A DNA stretch of 64,000 bases from Bacillota bacterium (GTDB lineage: Bacteria > Bacillota > Clostridia > Acetivibrionales > DSM-1351), in NCBI GenBank assembly GCA_023390335.1, contig JAEWCZ010000013.1, positions 167,896 to 231,895 on the forward strand. Direction: 5' to 3'. Position numbers and translations under genes: made by a program. A model generated the notes under the pieces. It ran no database searches. It saw nothing but the letters and a program-made list of their open reading frames with translations, and was not told where the DNA came from. Shown here in pieces: positions 35,998 through 44,792 of the stretch. The stretch's first letter is position 1; each line of letters begins with the position of its first letter.

Positions 35998-36044
35998 TTG
36001 CTTAAAAATTATTAATAGTATACTCTAAGGGGGTTATAACGAAA

Positions 36045-36902
36045 ATGGATATGAAAATATTAACAAGTGAAGTTAAAAATGAATTGTACCGCTTAGGCGC
36101 AAAGATGGTTGGGATAGCATCGGTGGACAGATTTGAAGGTTCACCCGTAGGACACCATCCTTGTGATTATATTCCGAGTGCTAAATCTGTTATTGTTATG
36201 GTTATGCCTATTGCCAGCGGTTTAATGGATTGGAACTCATTTATGGAAAAGTCTGAGATGGTTCCGGAAGTAGAAGTTTACAAAAAACCCGATGGTACAG
36301 AACAGGTGTGGAGCCCAAGGGTTACTCTTCGTAAACATATTGAGAGACGCTGTTCTTATGAAGTTGTTAATATGGAACTTCAGACAATTAGTATGTATGG
36401 AACATTGATGCTGGAGGAATATGGCTATAAATCTCTTTACCTTCCTACAACCTACGGGATGACACTTTCATGGCCGGGTAACTACATATGGGATTTCCCA
36501 AAAATGAAAAGTGGCGGCGGACCATTCTCTCACAGACATGCAGCTGTAGCAGCCGGTCTGGGTATGTTCGGCCGAAATAACCTGTTTATGACTGAAAAGT
36601 ATGGTTCTCGTGTACGACTGGTATCAATAATAACAGAAGCAGAGCTTGAACCCGATCCAATGCTCGAAGAACAGATCTGTCTGGGTGAAAAGTGCAATAA
36701 ATGTGTTAAATCCTGTCCTTCGGGAGCTTTTACCGAAGAGACCTATGAATATAATGTTGGAACAGCCACAGTACAGGTATGCAAAATGGATATTGAAAAA
36801 TGCCGCGGTTACTATAAAGACAGTGTGATGGGTACCCAATGTGGGCGTGAGTGTATGACAGCATGTCCATTGAAAAGAAAACCTGTTACAATAAATAAGT
36901 AA
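36045..36902 (+). CDS. QueG-like protein with 4Fe-4S centres
   Basis: Protein of 285 residues resembling epoxyqueuosine reductase QueG in its N-terminal fold (about 15-190; VGIASVDRFEG, RHAAVAAGLGMFGRNNL) and in a C-terminal ferredoxin-like region. Cys sets CNKCVKSCP (about 225) and CGRECMTACP (about 268), with added single Cys residues (CLGEKC, KCRGYY), can hold two 4Fe-4S clusters. It is about 100 residues shorter than typical QueG. This subgroup is common as extra copies in anaerobes and has no established reaction that I know. It lies between the phosphorylase and the glycerate kinase with 45-47-base gaps, so it is probably co-transcribed, but its part in the pathway is unknown. Confidence 0.75.
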   Translation: MDMKILTSEVKNELYRLGAKMVGIASVDRFEGSPVGHHPCDYIPSAKSVIVMVMPIASGLMDWNSFMEKSEMVPEVEVYKKPDGTEQVWSPRVTLRKHIERRCSYEVVNMELQTISMYGTLMLEEYGYKSLYLPTTYGMTLSWPGNYIWDFPKMKSGGGPFSHRHAAVAAGLGMFGRNNLFMTEKYGSRVRLVSIITEAELEPDPMLEEQICLGEKCNKCVKSCPSGAFTEETYEYNVGTATVQVCKMDIEKCRGYYKDSVMGTQCGRECMTACPLKRKPVTINK

Positions 36903-36947
36903 TCGCTTACAATACTTAAAATAACAAATCAGAAAGGTATTTACGGC

Positions 36948-38090
36948 ATGAAAAAAATAGTGCTGATTCCAGATTCATATAAAGGAACCATGAGCTCATC
37001 AGAAATTTGCGGTATTATGGAGAAGTCAATTCTGCTACAGTTTCCACAATGTGAGGTCATATCAATACCTGTTGCAGATGGTGGAGAGGGCAGTGTGGAT
37101 TGCTTTTTAAGTGCCATGAAAGGGATAAAAATTTCAACAAATGTCACAGGACCTTATTTCAATGAATTGGATACCTATTATGGAATAGTTGAAAATGGTA
37201 AAACAGCTGTAATAGAAATGGCTGCCTGTGCAGGTCTCCCACTTGTGGAAGATAATAAAAATCCTATGTTAACTACCACATATGGGGTTGGACAGCTTAT
37301 TGAGAAAGCAGCTGAAAAAGGCTGCATAAAAATAATTCTTGGATTGGGTGGCAGTTGCACTAATGATGGCGGTTGCGGTGCTGCAGCTGCCATAGGAGTA
37401 AAGTTTTTCGATAAAGTCGGCAAACAATTTATTCCTACAGGAGGTTCTTTAAAAGATATTAACGCTATTGATGTTTCGTCTGTAAAGCCATTTTTGAAAG
37501 ATATTAAAATTTCAGCTATGTGTGATATAGATAATCCAATGTTTGGCAAAAATGGTGCTGCGTATGTATTTTCCCCCCAAAAGGGTGCCGATACCAAAAT
37601 GGTAGAACAGTTGGATGATGGCTTACGCAAACTGGCTCAAGTTATCAAGCGTGATCTTGGTGTTGATGTGGCCAATATACCCGGCTCAGGCGCTGCCGGC
37701 GCAATGGGAGCAGGTATGGTTGCTTTTTTTGGTGCCAAACTGGAAATGGGTATTCAGTCTGTGCTGGATACTGTAGGCTTTGAAAAAATAATTAACGGTG
37801 CTGATATCATCTTTACTGGGGAAGGTAAGCTGGATACTCAAAGCCTTAGAGGTAAGGTTGTAATAGGTATTGCAAAACGTGCCAAAGCGTTTAATATACC
37901 TGTTATTGCAGTGGTTGGAGATGTCGTGGATAATATAGGACAGGCTTATGAGGATGGCGTAAGTGCAATATTCAGTATAAACAAAGCTGCGGTTCCTTTT
38001 GAAGTTGCAAGAATTACTTGTAAGGAGGACTTGGCTTTTACCATGGATAATATTTTAAAATTTGCAACAATAGCAGGTAGTAATAAATAG
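36948..38090 (+). CDS. glxK: Glycerate kinase (GlxK/GarK family)
   Basis: Protein of 380 residues of the type 1 glycerate kinase family (KIVLIPDSYKGTMSS at the N-terminus, VADGGEGSVD, LGGSCTNDGGCGAAAAIG, IPGSGAAGAMGAG, FTGEGKLDTQS). It phosphorylates D-glycerate with ATP to phosphoglycerate (2-phospho in most GarK/GlxK members), feeding lower glycolysis. Placed after a glucosylglycerate-phosphorylase-like gene, it would consume the glycerate released there. It is the last gene before a terminator hairpin. Confidence 0.93.
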   Translation: MKKIVLIPDSYKGTMSSSEICGIMEKSILLQFPQCEVISIPVADGGEGSVDCFLSAMKGIKISTNVTGPYFNELDTYYGIVENGKTAVIEMAACAGLPLVEDNKNPMLTTTYGVGQLIEKAAEKGCIKIILGLGGSCTNDGGCGAAAAIGVKFFDKVGKQFIPTGGSLKDINAIDVSSVKPFLKDIKISAMCDIDNPMFGKNGAAYVFSPQKGADTKMVEQLDDGLRKLAQVIKRDLGVDVANIPGSGAAGAMGAGMVAFFGAKLEMGIQSVLDTVGFEKIINGADIIFTGEGKLDTQSLRGKVVIGIAKRAKAFNIPVIAVVGDVVDNIGQAYEDGVSAIFSINKAAVPFEVARITCKEDLAFTMDNILKFATIAGSNK

Positions 38091-38104
38091 ATATATTAAA
38101 CTGC

Positions 38105-38166
38105 AATGCTCCCGTTTTGGTAGACAGTAAACTTAACATACTGTTATCTTAACGAGGAGCATTTTT
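38105..38166 (+). terminator. Structured terminator after glycerate kinase
   Basis: AATGCTCC (38105-38112) pairs with GGAGCATT (38156-38163); the stem continues as CGTT/AACG past one bulged A, and an inner AGACAGTA / TACTGTTATCT stem caps it. TTTTT follows in the 3' arm (38162-38166). Confidence 0.75.
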
Positions 38167-38287
38167 AATTTTAACTGCAAAACAATGCAGTAATACATTC
38201 CGCGTTGCATTTGCAACAACACTAATAAAAGTTTTCTTGTATCATTATAGTACTAGAGCTAAATGACGACTATTAGGAGGATTTGTG

Positions 38288-39913
38288 ATGGGGATGTTTT
38301 GCTACCAATGTCAGGAAACTGGCAGAAACAAAGGCTGTGAATATGGCGGTGTATGTGGGAAAAGTGAAGATCTGGCAGATTTGCAGGATCTTTTAATATA
38401 TATTCTAAAAGGGATTTCGGAAATTATAGTAAAAGGAAAGCTTGATATTAAAAGTCTATCTTATGTCAATCATGAAGTTATAAAAAGTTTGTTTATGACA
38501 ATAACAAATGCTAATTTTGATGACGAAGTAATTATATTGCAAATTAAACAAATGCTTTCTATAAGAAATGAACTAAGAAGTGAGATATCTGTAGAAGTTC
38601 TCCATGATGCGGCCACATTTGAAATAGAAACAATGAACGATATGGTGTATAAAGCGTCATATGTTGGTATGGTACCCAAGGACAATGAGGATGTCAGGTC
38701 TTTGAAGCACCTTATTTTATTCGGTATAAAGGGATTGGCTGCATATACTTACCATGCATTGAATCTTGGAAAGGAACTTGAAATTCTTTATGCTTTTATC
38801 TATGAAGCACTTGAAGCAACACTCAAAACAGCCGTTACCGTTGAGTATCTTGTTGCCCTTGCTATGAAGGCAGGAGAGGCAGGTGTTAATGCAATGGCGC
38901 TTTTAGATGAAGCAAACACTTCCCAATACGGTAATCCTGAAATAACAAAAGTTAATATAGGAGTAAGAAATAATCCCGGTATTCTAATATCAGGCCATGA
39001 TTTGACTGATTTGGAACAGCTTCTTGAACAGACACAGGGGACAGGCGTTGATGTGTATACTCATAGTGAAATGCTGCCTTCCCATTACTATCCGGCATTT
39101 AAGAAATATGATAATCTAGCCGGGAATTACGGTAACGCTTGGTGGAAGCAAGAGGATGAGTTCGTTTCCTTTAACGGGCCAATTCTTTTTACCACTAACT
39201 GTATAGTGCCGCCAATTAACGAGGAAGTAAAGTCAAGAATCTTTACTACAGGTGTAACGGGCTTTCCGGGCTGTGTCCATATTGAAACTGATTCAGACGA
39301 CAGAAAAAACTTTTCTGAAATAATAGAACTTGCAAAAACTCTAAGACCACCTTTGGAAATTGAAACAGGAAATATAGTTGGGGGATTCGCACATAATCAA
39401 GTTTTTGCTTTGGCTGATAAAGTAGTAGATGCAGTTAAAGCGGGAGCTATAAGGAAGTTTTTTGTAATGGCCGGATGTGACGGACGAATGGAAAGCAGAG
39501 AATATTATACACAATTTGCTAAAAAACTTCCAAAGGATACAGTTATTCTTACAGCGGGGTGTGCTAAATATCGATATAACAAACTAGACCTTGGAGACAT
39601 CGGAGGAATACCAAGAGTGCTAGATGCGGGGCAGTGCAACGATTCGTATTCACTTGTAATGATTGCATTAAAATTAAAAGAAGTATTGGGACTTCAAGAT
39701 ATAAACGATCTTCCAATTGTGTATAATCTATCATGGTATGAACAAAAAGCAGTCTTAGTTCTTCTTGCTTTGCTATATTTGGGTGTCCGGAACATTCATC
39801 TAGGGCCAACACTACCTGCATTTTTGTCACCCAATGTTACAAAAATTCTTGTAGATAATTTTGGCATTGCAGGGATAGGAACAGTAGATGCTGATATAAA
39901 ACTACTCATGTGA
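38288..39913 (+). CDS. hcp: Hybrid cluster protein (hydroxylamine / NO reductase)
   Basis: Protein of 541 residues. N-terminal Cys motif C-x2-C-x8-C-x5-C (CYQCQET through GGVCGK) binds the 4Fe-4S cluster. Downstream ligands of the hybrid 4Fe-2S-2O cluster are visible: GHDLTDLEQLLEQ, the Cys in TTNCIVPP, Cys in GFPGCVHIE, AGCDGRMESREYYTQFA, LTAGCAKYRYN and LDAGQCNDSYS. Hcp reduces NO or hydroxylamine in anaerobes and is usually a nitrosative-stress protein. ATG 38288 follows AGGAGG (38275-38280). No hcr reductase gene is next to it. It stands alone in the plus direction, 120 bases after the previous terminator. Confidence 0.95.
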   Translation: MGMFCYQCQETGRNKGCEYGGVCGKSEDLADLQDLLIYILKGISEIIVKGKLDIKSLSYVNHEVIKSLFMTITNANFDDEVIILQIKQMLSIRNELRSEISVEVLHDAATFEIETMNDMVYKASYVGMVPKDNEDVRSLKHLILFGIKGLAAYTYHALNLGKELEILYAFIYEALEATLKTAVTVEYLVALAMKAGEAGVNAMALLDEANTSQYGNPEITKVNIGVRNNPGILISGHDLTDLEQLLEQTQGTGVDVYTHSEMLPSHYYPAFKKYDNLAGNYGNAWWKQEDEFVSFNGPILFTTNCIVPPINEEVKSRIFTTGVTGFPGCVHIETDSDDRKNFSEIIELAKTLRPPLEIETGNIVGGFAHNQVFALADKVVDAVKAGAIRKFFVMAGCDGRMESREYYTQFAKKLPKDTVILTAGCAKYRYNKLDLGDIGGIPRVLDAGQCNDSYSLVMIALKLKEVLGLQDINDLPIVYNLSWYEQKAVLVLLALLYLGVRNIHLGPTLPAFLSPNVTKILVDNFGIAGIGTVDADIKLLM

Positions 39914-40083
39914 ATATAATCTGGTAATTGGATAAACTGTGGAATTAAATGGTAAATTTTCATAAACATTTCGAAAAAAATTTAACTTTTTTTGTGGGAA
40001 TTGCACCAAATAGTAGATAATGATTGCAAATTATGATATAATTGGAAAAGTAACAAAAATTTTAAAAGAAAGGAGGATTTTAA

Positions 40084-40977
40084 ATGAAAAAGAAGTTTAT
40101 GAAAGCCCTAACTTTGGGCTTATCAATCGCATGTTGTGCCTTTGCTTTAAATGTACAGGCAGCAACAACGATTACAGAAAATCAAACCGGGACCATTGAC
40201 GGATACAACTTCGAGTTGTGGAAGGATAATGGTACTACAAGTATGACTTTAAATGGTGGCGGTAAGTTCAGCTGCTCTTGGAGTAATATCAATAATGCAT
40301 TATTCCGTACTGGTAAAAAGTACGATGAGACCAAGACGCATCAGCAACTTGGAACTATCTCATTGGACTACGCAGCAAACTATCAACCATCAGGAAATTC
40401 ATACTTGGCTGTCTATGGTTGGACAAGTAGCCCACTCGTTGAGTATTATATCATCGATAGCTGGGGCAACTGGAGACCACCGGGAGCGACTTCAAAAGGA
40501 ACTATCACTGTTGATGGAGCTACATATGATGTATACGAGACTACTCGTGTAAATCAACCTTCAATTAAAGGTACAGCAACTTTTCAGCAGTACTGGAGTG
40601 TTAGGACATCGAAACGTACAAGCGGAACCATATCTGTAAGTGACCACTTTAAGGCATGGGAAAGCAGAGGTATGACAATGGGTAAGATGTACGAAGTTTC
40701 ACTCGTTGTAGAGGGATACCAAAGCAGTGGTAGAGCTGACATTACTACTATGTCACTCAACGTTGGCGGAGGAACTCAGCCTACAAAAGGTGATTTAAAT
40801 GCTGATGGAAGCATAAATGCTTTGGACTTCGCAGCACTTAAAGCTCATTTAGTAGGTGCTACCCCACTTTCCGGAACAGCTCTTTCTAATGCTGACATTA
40901 ACGGAGATAGTCAGGTTGACGCTCTAGATTTTGCAACAATGAAAAAGTTCATATTAGGATTAATAACTACTTTATAA
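40084..40977 (+). CDS. GH11 endo-1,4-beta-xylanase with dockerin
   Basis: Cellulosomal xylanase of 297 residues: signal peptide (1-27, ending LNVQA), GH11 beta-jelly-roll (about 30-230) and dockerin (about 238-297). Catalytic Glu residues lie in PLVEYYIIDSWG (nucleophile) and SLVVEGYQSSG (acid/base); YLAVYGWTSSP and FQQYWSVR are family landmarks. It cleaves internal xylan bonds with retention. Dockerin repeats GDLNADGSINALD and ADINGDSQVDALD carry Ala-Leu pairs. The gene is single, with an AGGAGG site and a terminator, and lies away from the other cellulosomal clusters. A candidate -10 TATAAT is at 40036-40041. Confidence 0.95.
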   Translation: MKKKFMKALTLGLSIACCAFALNVQAATTITENQTGTIDGYNFELWKDNGTTSMTLNGGGKFSCSWSNINNALFRTGKKYDETKTHQQLGTISLDYAANYQPSGNSYLAVYGWTSSPLVEYYIIDSWGNWRPPGATSKGTITVDGATYDVYETTRVNQPSIKGTATFQQYWSVRTSKRTSGTISVSDHFKAWESRGMTMGKMYEVSLVVEGYQSSGRADITTMSLNVGGGTQPTKGDLNADGSINALDFAALKAHLVGATPLSGTALSNADINGDSQVDALDFATMKKFILGLITTL

Positions 40978-41007
40978 GCTAGAGGTAGTTTAATTCCATA
41001 AACATGA

Positions 41008-41050
41008 AGGGGCGTCGCAAACCTGAAAAGGTAAGCGATGCCTCTTTTTT
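41008..41050 (+). terminator. Rho-independent terminator after the xylanase gene
   Basis: AGGGGCGTCGC (41008-41018) pairs with GCGATGCCTCT (41035-41045) with two wobbles; T-run to 41050. Confidence 0.85.
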
Positions 41051-41187
41051 AGTGAAGGATTTTCAACAAGTAATTCGTTATTTTAAAAATAGGAATAAAT
41101 ACCATTTGTGGGTTGAGGTAACAAATTTTATGTGTTACTCTAGGTATAGGAACGGATTAAGGGTAATAAAATAAGGAGTGTATTTTT

Positions 41188-41688
41188 GTGGATTATAAAA
41201 AGGCAGCATCCTATTGGAGCGAAAAAGAGGAAAAGGCGGTTCGGATGGACCGTGACAAACTTTTAACAAGGGTAGAGAAGTTTATTATGACGCATAATAC
41301 TTGCGCCTTGGCCACAGGCTTCAATGATTTTGTCCGTTGCACGCCCATCGAATACAACTATAAGGACGGTAGATTCTGGCTGTTTTCCGAGGGGGGGCTA
41401 AAGTTTAGAGGGCTGGAGGGAAATAAAAATGTCTGCCTCGCCATCTACGATGAATTTACCGGCCTCGATCAATTGGGTGGAATGCAAGTAAACGGTGTCG
41501 CAGAGCTTGTAGAACCTTGGACAAGTGAATACATGGATCTGTTAGCCTTGAAGAATATCTCCGCCGAGAAACTGAGAATGTTACCAACCACCTTATACCT
41601 CATAAAAGTAACACCAACTCGTATTGACTTTGTCAGTTCAGAGATTCATAAATTAGGCTTTGATATCAGACAACATTTGTGTTTCTAA
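41188..41688 (+). CDS. Pyridoxamine 5'-phosphate oxidase-like flavin protein
   Basis: Protein of 166 residues with an FMN-binding split-barrel fold (about 20-150; TCALATGFNDFVRCTPIEYNY, FWLFSEGGLKFRGLEGNKNVCLAIYD). Such proteins bind FMN, F420 or haem and often act as small redox or antibiotic-modifying enzymes; PNPO-specific residues cannot be confirmed. Start GTG 41188 follows AAGGAG (41173-41178). It is monocistronic and ends at a shared terminator. Confidence 0.75.
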   Translation: MDYKKAASYWSEKEEKAVRMDRDKLLTRVEKFIMTHNTCALATGFNDFVRCTPIEYNYKDGRFWLFSEGGLKFRGLEGNKNVCLAIYDEFTGLDQLGGMQVNGVAELVEPWTSEYMDLLALKNISAEKLRMLPTTLYLIKVTPTRIDFVSSEIHKLGFDIRQHLCF

Positions 41689-41701
41689 CTAGATAGATTA
41701 A

Positions 41702-41733
41702 AAAAATGGATTGTTTTTCAACAATCCATTTTT
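41702..41733. terminator. Bidirectional terminator
   Basis: Perfect 14-bp stem AAAAATGGATTGTT / AACAATCCATTTTT with a TTTC loop between convergent genes; T-runs are present on both strands. Confidence 0.9.
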
Positions 41734-41741
41734 AGAATTCT

Positions 41742-42782
41742 TTAAGGAACCTTTATTGCGTTTAATACTGAGTCATTCTTTACTAATTTGTATTTTTTAT
41801 CTTTTTTCCAAGCATTCAAGTCATCATCATATTTTTTAGTAATATAACTACTTTTTATATCATCTTTTAACTGGGCAAATGGGTAAACTTTCATGAGCTT
41901 CATTACATGATAGCCAAAGGATGTTTTAACAATACCTGTGTCGCCAACTTTTCTAGAAGGGTCTACTGCCCAATTCTGAAATTCAGTTACGAACTGATTG
42001 TTTTTCATTACTGTGTATTTTCCGCCTGTTTCCTTGGAACCTGGATCTTCCGAAAGTTCTTTTACAAGAGCAGGAAAATCAGCATCGGGTTTATTAATCT
42101 TTAATAAGGTGTCTTCTGCTTTCTTTTTAGCCTCTGCATCTTTTTCAGGTGTAGACTGATTGTTTTCGTCTGTAGTCAGGAATAGAATATGTCCTACAAT
42201 TACCTTGCAAAACTTATCTTTGTTACTATCATAGTATTTTTTAAGCTCAGTGTCAGTGCATTTGTAACTATTTTGTGTTTGCGAGGCAAATTTTCTTACT
42301 ATATTAGCATTATTATAAAAAGTCTTAAATTGAGAAAGGGAAAAGCCTGTTTCGTTTTTAATAATCTTCTCCTGCTCTACGGCTGTTGATGCCAGAGTAT
42401 TTAGGTATGAATTCATATTCGCATTAAATTCATCCGTTTCTTTTTTAGTTAGTGTTATTTTTGCAGCTTTAGCCTTTGAAAGTTGAATTTTAAAATCTAC
42501 GATGTTATCAAGAGCCAGTTTTTTTGCATATTCAGATGCAGTCATATTATTAATTTTTGCATTCCAATCAACATTATAGGTATTAGAATAGTTTTGTATC
42601 ATTGAAATTGCTTCGCTAAGGAAATAGTTGTATTCCTCCTTTGAAATATTATCAGTTCCCAACTTTGCAACATATGTTTCCGGAGTAGCTGTCTTTGTAG
42701 TTGCTGCAAAAGTAGCAGCCGGAACCATCGATGACAATACTAACACAAATACAACAAGTGCATTTACTAACTTTCTATACAT
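41742..42782 (-). CDS. Secreted parvulin-type peptidyl-prolyl isomerase (PrsA/SurA-like)
   Basis: Protein of 346 residues with a signal peptide (1-26, ending AATFAA), a SurA/trigger-factor-like helical N-terminal region (about 35-190) and a parvulin rotamase domain (about 195-300; GHILFLTTDE, FPALVKELSEDPGSKETGG, FGYHVMKL). It should fold secreted proteins outside the membrane. No lipobox Cys is present, unlike most PrsA proteins, so it may be soluble or held by the signal sequence. Position between two cellulosomal clusters suggests help in folding secreted hydrolases, but that is inference. An AGGAGG site precedes the start on this strand (42788-42793). Confidence 0.88.
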   Translation of the reverse strand: MYRKLVNALVVFVLVLSSMVPAATFAATTKTATPETYVAKLGTDNISKEEYNYFLSEAISMIQNYSNTYNVDWNAKINNMTASEYAKKLALDNIVDFKIQLSKAKAAKITLTKKETDEFNANMNSYLNTLASTAVEQEKIIKNETGFSLSQFKTFYNNANIVRKFASQTQNSYKCTDTELKKYYDSNKDKFCKVIVGHILFLTTDENNQSTPEKDAEAKKKAEDTLLKINKPDADFPALVKELSEDPGSKETGGKYTVMKNNQFVTEFQNWAVDPSRKVGDTGIVKTSFGYHVMKLMKVYPFAQLKDDIKSSYITKKYDDDLNAWKKDKKYKLVKNDSVLNAIKVP

Positions 42783-42942
42783 TTCTTACCTCCTGTTTTA
42801 CCGCTATGCGGCAATTAATGTTAAAAAAACCCACTATATATAATTTTACATCAAGCTTCCAAAATCCTCTAATATATAATAAAAAATTACTTTTTTTAAT
42901 CAATTGTAAGAAGTAACAAAATGTAATAATATATGTATATAG

Positions 42943-42982
42943 GACTATTTTATGACATTTATGTAAATGACATAAAATAGTC
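42943..42982. promoter_or_regulatory. 40-bp near-perfect palindrome upstream of the GH26 gene
   Basis: GACTATTTTATGACATTTAT (42943-42962) and GTAAATGACATAAAATAGTC (42963-42982) are inverted copies with one internal mismatch. It ends 15 bases before the strong GGAAAGGAGGTGA site of the mannanase gene, within the divergent gap. It could be a dimeric or tetrameric regulator operator, or a hairpin in the 5' untranslated RNA. Confidence 0.7.
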
Positions 42983-43016
42983 AAAATTAAATTATTGGAA
43001 AGGAGGTGATTAAATT

Positions 43017-44750
43017 ATGCATAAAAAAACTTTGTTAAAGGTTTTCTTAGTATTAGCCTTGGTAGCACTGATACCATTAATGTCAGCTACAAATGCTCCT
43101 GCGGCTGCCATGTCAGCAGAAGGTGTAAAGTATGAATTTGAAAACGGTGTTCAGAATAATGCTGAAATTCATACGGACTATGTGGGGAAAACCGATGATG
43201 GCCTCACATTTGACCTAAGCGGTGCAACTTGCAGTTTCATTGGACAAAAGGGGACAAGCACTTCTGTTAACGTTGACATTGATCAGGCAGGGCTTTACGA
43301 GTTGGTTGTCCGATATGCACAGCCATTTGACAAGACCAAAAAGGTACAGTATCTCAATGTCAACGATTCTAATCAGGGAGAGGTTAGCTTTCCATACACT
43401 CTCAGCTGGAAGGAAATGTCCGCAGGGATTGTCAAACTCAACAAGGGTACAAACAATATCGAATTTGAAGGCTACTGGGGATACACTTTTTTTGACTACC
43501 TTATTGTCAAGCCAGCAGATGAAAGTATCACGAGTCTGAAAGTTGAAAAAAAGCTGGTAAACCCTAATGCTTCAAATGAAGCAAAAGCACTTATGAGCTA
43601 CCTGGTTGACGTTTATGGCAAGCATATTATTTCAGGACAGCAGGAACTTTGTGGGTCACATAACTACGAAGGCTCAGAGTCAGACTTTACCTATATTAAG
43701 GAAAAAACAGGTAAGATGCCTGCATTAAGAGGCTTTGATTTTATGAACTTCAGAGGTAACGGCTTGTTATGGGATGATCTATGTGCCGAACGTGTCATTG
43801 ATTGGTACAAAAATAAAGGCGGTATACCAACAGTTTGCTGGCATTGGTTTTCACCCGGAAATATCGGCAAAAAAGCCGATAACAGCTTCTACACGGAGAG
43901 CACTACTTTCAGTATTTCAAAGGCTCTAACATCGGGAACTGCCGAAAATACCGCGCTGCTAAATGATATTGAATTTATGGCAGGAAAATTCAAACAGCTT
44001 CAGGATGAAGGTGTTCCTGTACTTTTCAGACCACTTCATGAAGCAGAAGGAGGATGGTTCTGGTGGGGTGCTGAAGGCCCTGAGAATTGTGTAAAACTTT
44101 ATAGGCTACTATACGAAAAATTTACAAATGAATATCATTTAAACAATATCATATGGGTTTGGACATCCTATACATATGACACATCTTCAAAATGGTATCC
44201 GGGTGACGACGTAGTTGATATTCTTGGTTATGACAAATACAATGCCAAGGACGGACTGCCAAACGGAAGTGCTATTTCTTCAACCTTCTATAACATGGTT
44301 AAACTCACCAATGGTAAGAAGCTTGTTACAATGAGTGAGAATGATACAATTCCGCAGGTTTCAAACCTTACAAACGAGATGGCCGGCTGGTTGTATTTCT
44401 GCCCTTGGTACGGATGGTATCTTACAGGAGAGCAGAATAATCCGGTTGATTGGCTAAAACAAATGTATACCAGCGATTATTGTATTACACTGGACGAGCT
44501 TCCTGAACTTGAAACCTATCCATTCCCGTCAGAAGGGGAAATTCCGACAATCACGTATGGTGATTTGAATGGAGATAAATTAATCGATGCAATTGATCTT
44601 GCTTTATTGAAAAAATGTATACTTGAAAACAATCAGAGTATTAAGTCAGCAGATGTTGACGGTAACGGTTCTGTAGACGCTATAGATTTTGTATATATGA
44701 AGAAATTTCTGACAGGTGAAATTTCCGGCTTTCCGGCTAGTGGAAAGTAA
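43017..44750 (+). CDS. GH26 beta-mannanase, CBM35-GH26-dockerin
   Basis: Cellulosomal mannanase of 577 residues: signal peptide (1-31), CBM35-type module (about 38-165; VKYEFENG...FEGYWGYTFFDYLIV), GH26 domain (about 178-495) and dockerin (about 510-575). The acid/base Glu is in FRPLHEAEGGWFWWG and the nucleophile in VTMSENDTIP; HWFSPGN is another family mark. It hydrolyses beta-1,4-mannan with retention. Dockerin repeats read GDLNGDKLIDAID and ADVDGNGSVDAID. A very strong ribosome binding site (AAAGGAGGTGAT) precedes ATG 43017. It is the first gene of the second cellulosomal cluster, with GH9 genes following at 42- and 114-base gaps. A GH26-GH9-GH9 order at a similar locus is known in R. cellulolyticum. 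Confidence 0.93.
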   Translation: MHKKTLLKVFLVLALVALIPLMSATNAPAAAMSAEGVKYEFENGVQNNAEIHTDYVGKTDDGLTFDLSGATCSFIGQKGTSTSVNVDIDQAGLYELVVRYAQPFDKTKKVQYLNVNDSNQGEVSFPYTLSWKEMSAGIVKLNKGTNNIEFEGYWGYTFFDYLIVKPADESITSLKVEKKLVNPNASNEAKALMSYLVDVYGKHIISGQQELCGSHNYEGSESDFTYIKEKTGKMPALRGFDFMNFRGNGLLWDDLCAERVIDWYKNKGGIPTVCWHWFSPGNIGKKADNSFYTESTTFSISKALTSGTAENTALLNDIEFMAGKFKQLQDEGVPVLFRPLHEAEGGWFWWGAEGPENCVKLYRLLYEKFTNEYHLNNIIWVWTSYTYDTSSKWYPGDDVVDILGYDKYNAKDGLPNGSAISSTFYNMVKLTNGKKLVTMSENDTIPQVSNLTNEMAGWLYFCPWYGWYLTGEQNNPVDWLKQMYTSDYCITLDELPELETYPFPSEGEIPTITYGDLNGDKLIDAIDLALLKKCILENNQSIKSADVDGNGSVDAIDFVYMKKFLTGEISGFPASGK

Positions 44751-44792
44751 TTGATTTTTTATTATTTTATTTAAAGAAAGGGAAGGTATAAT

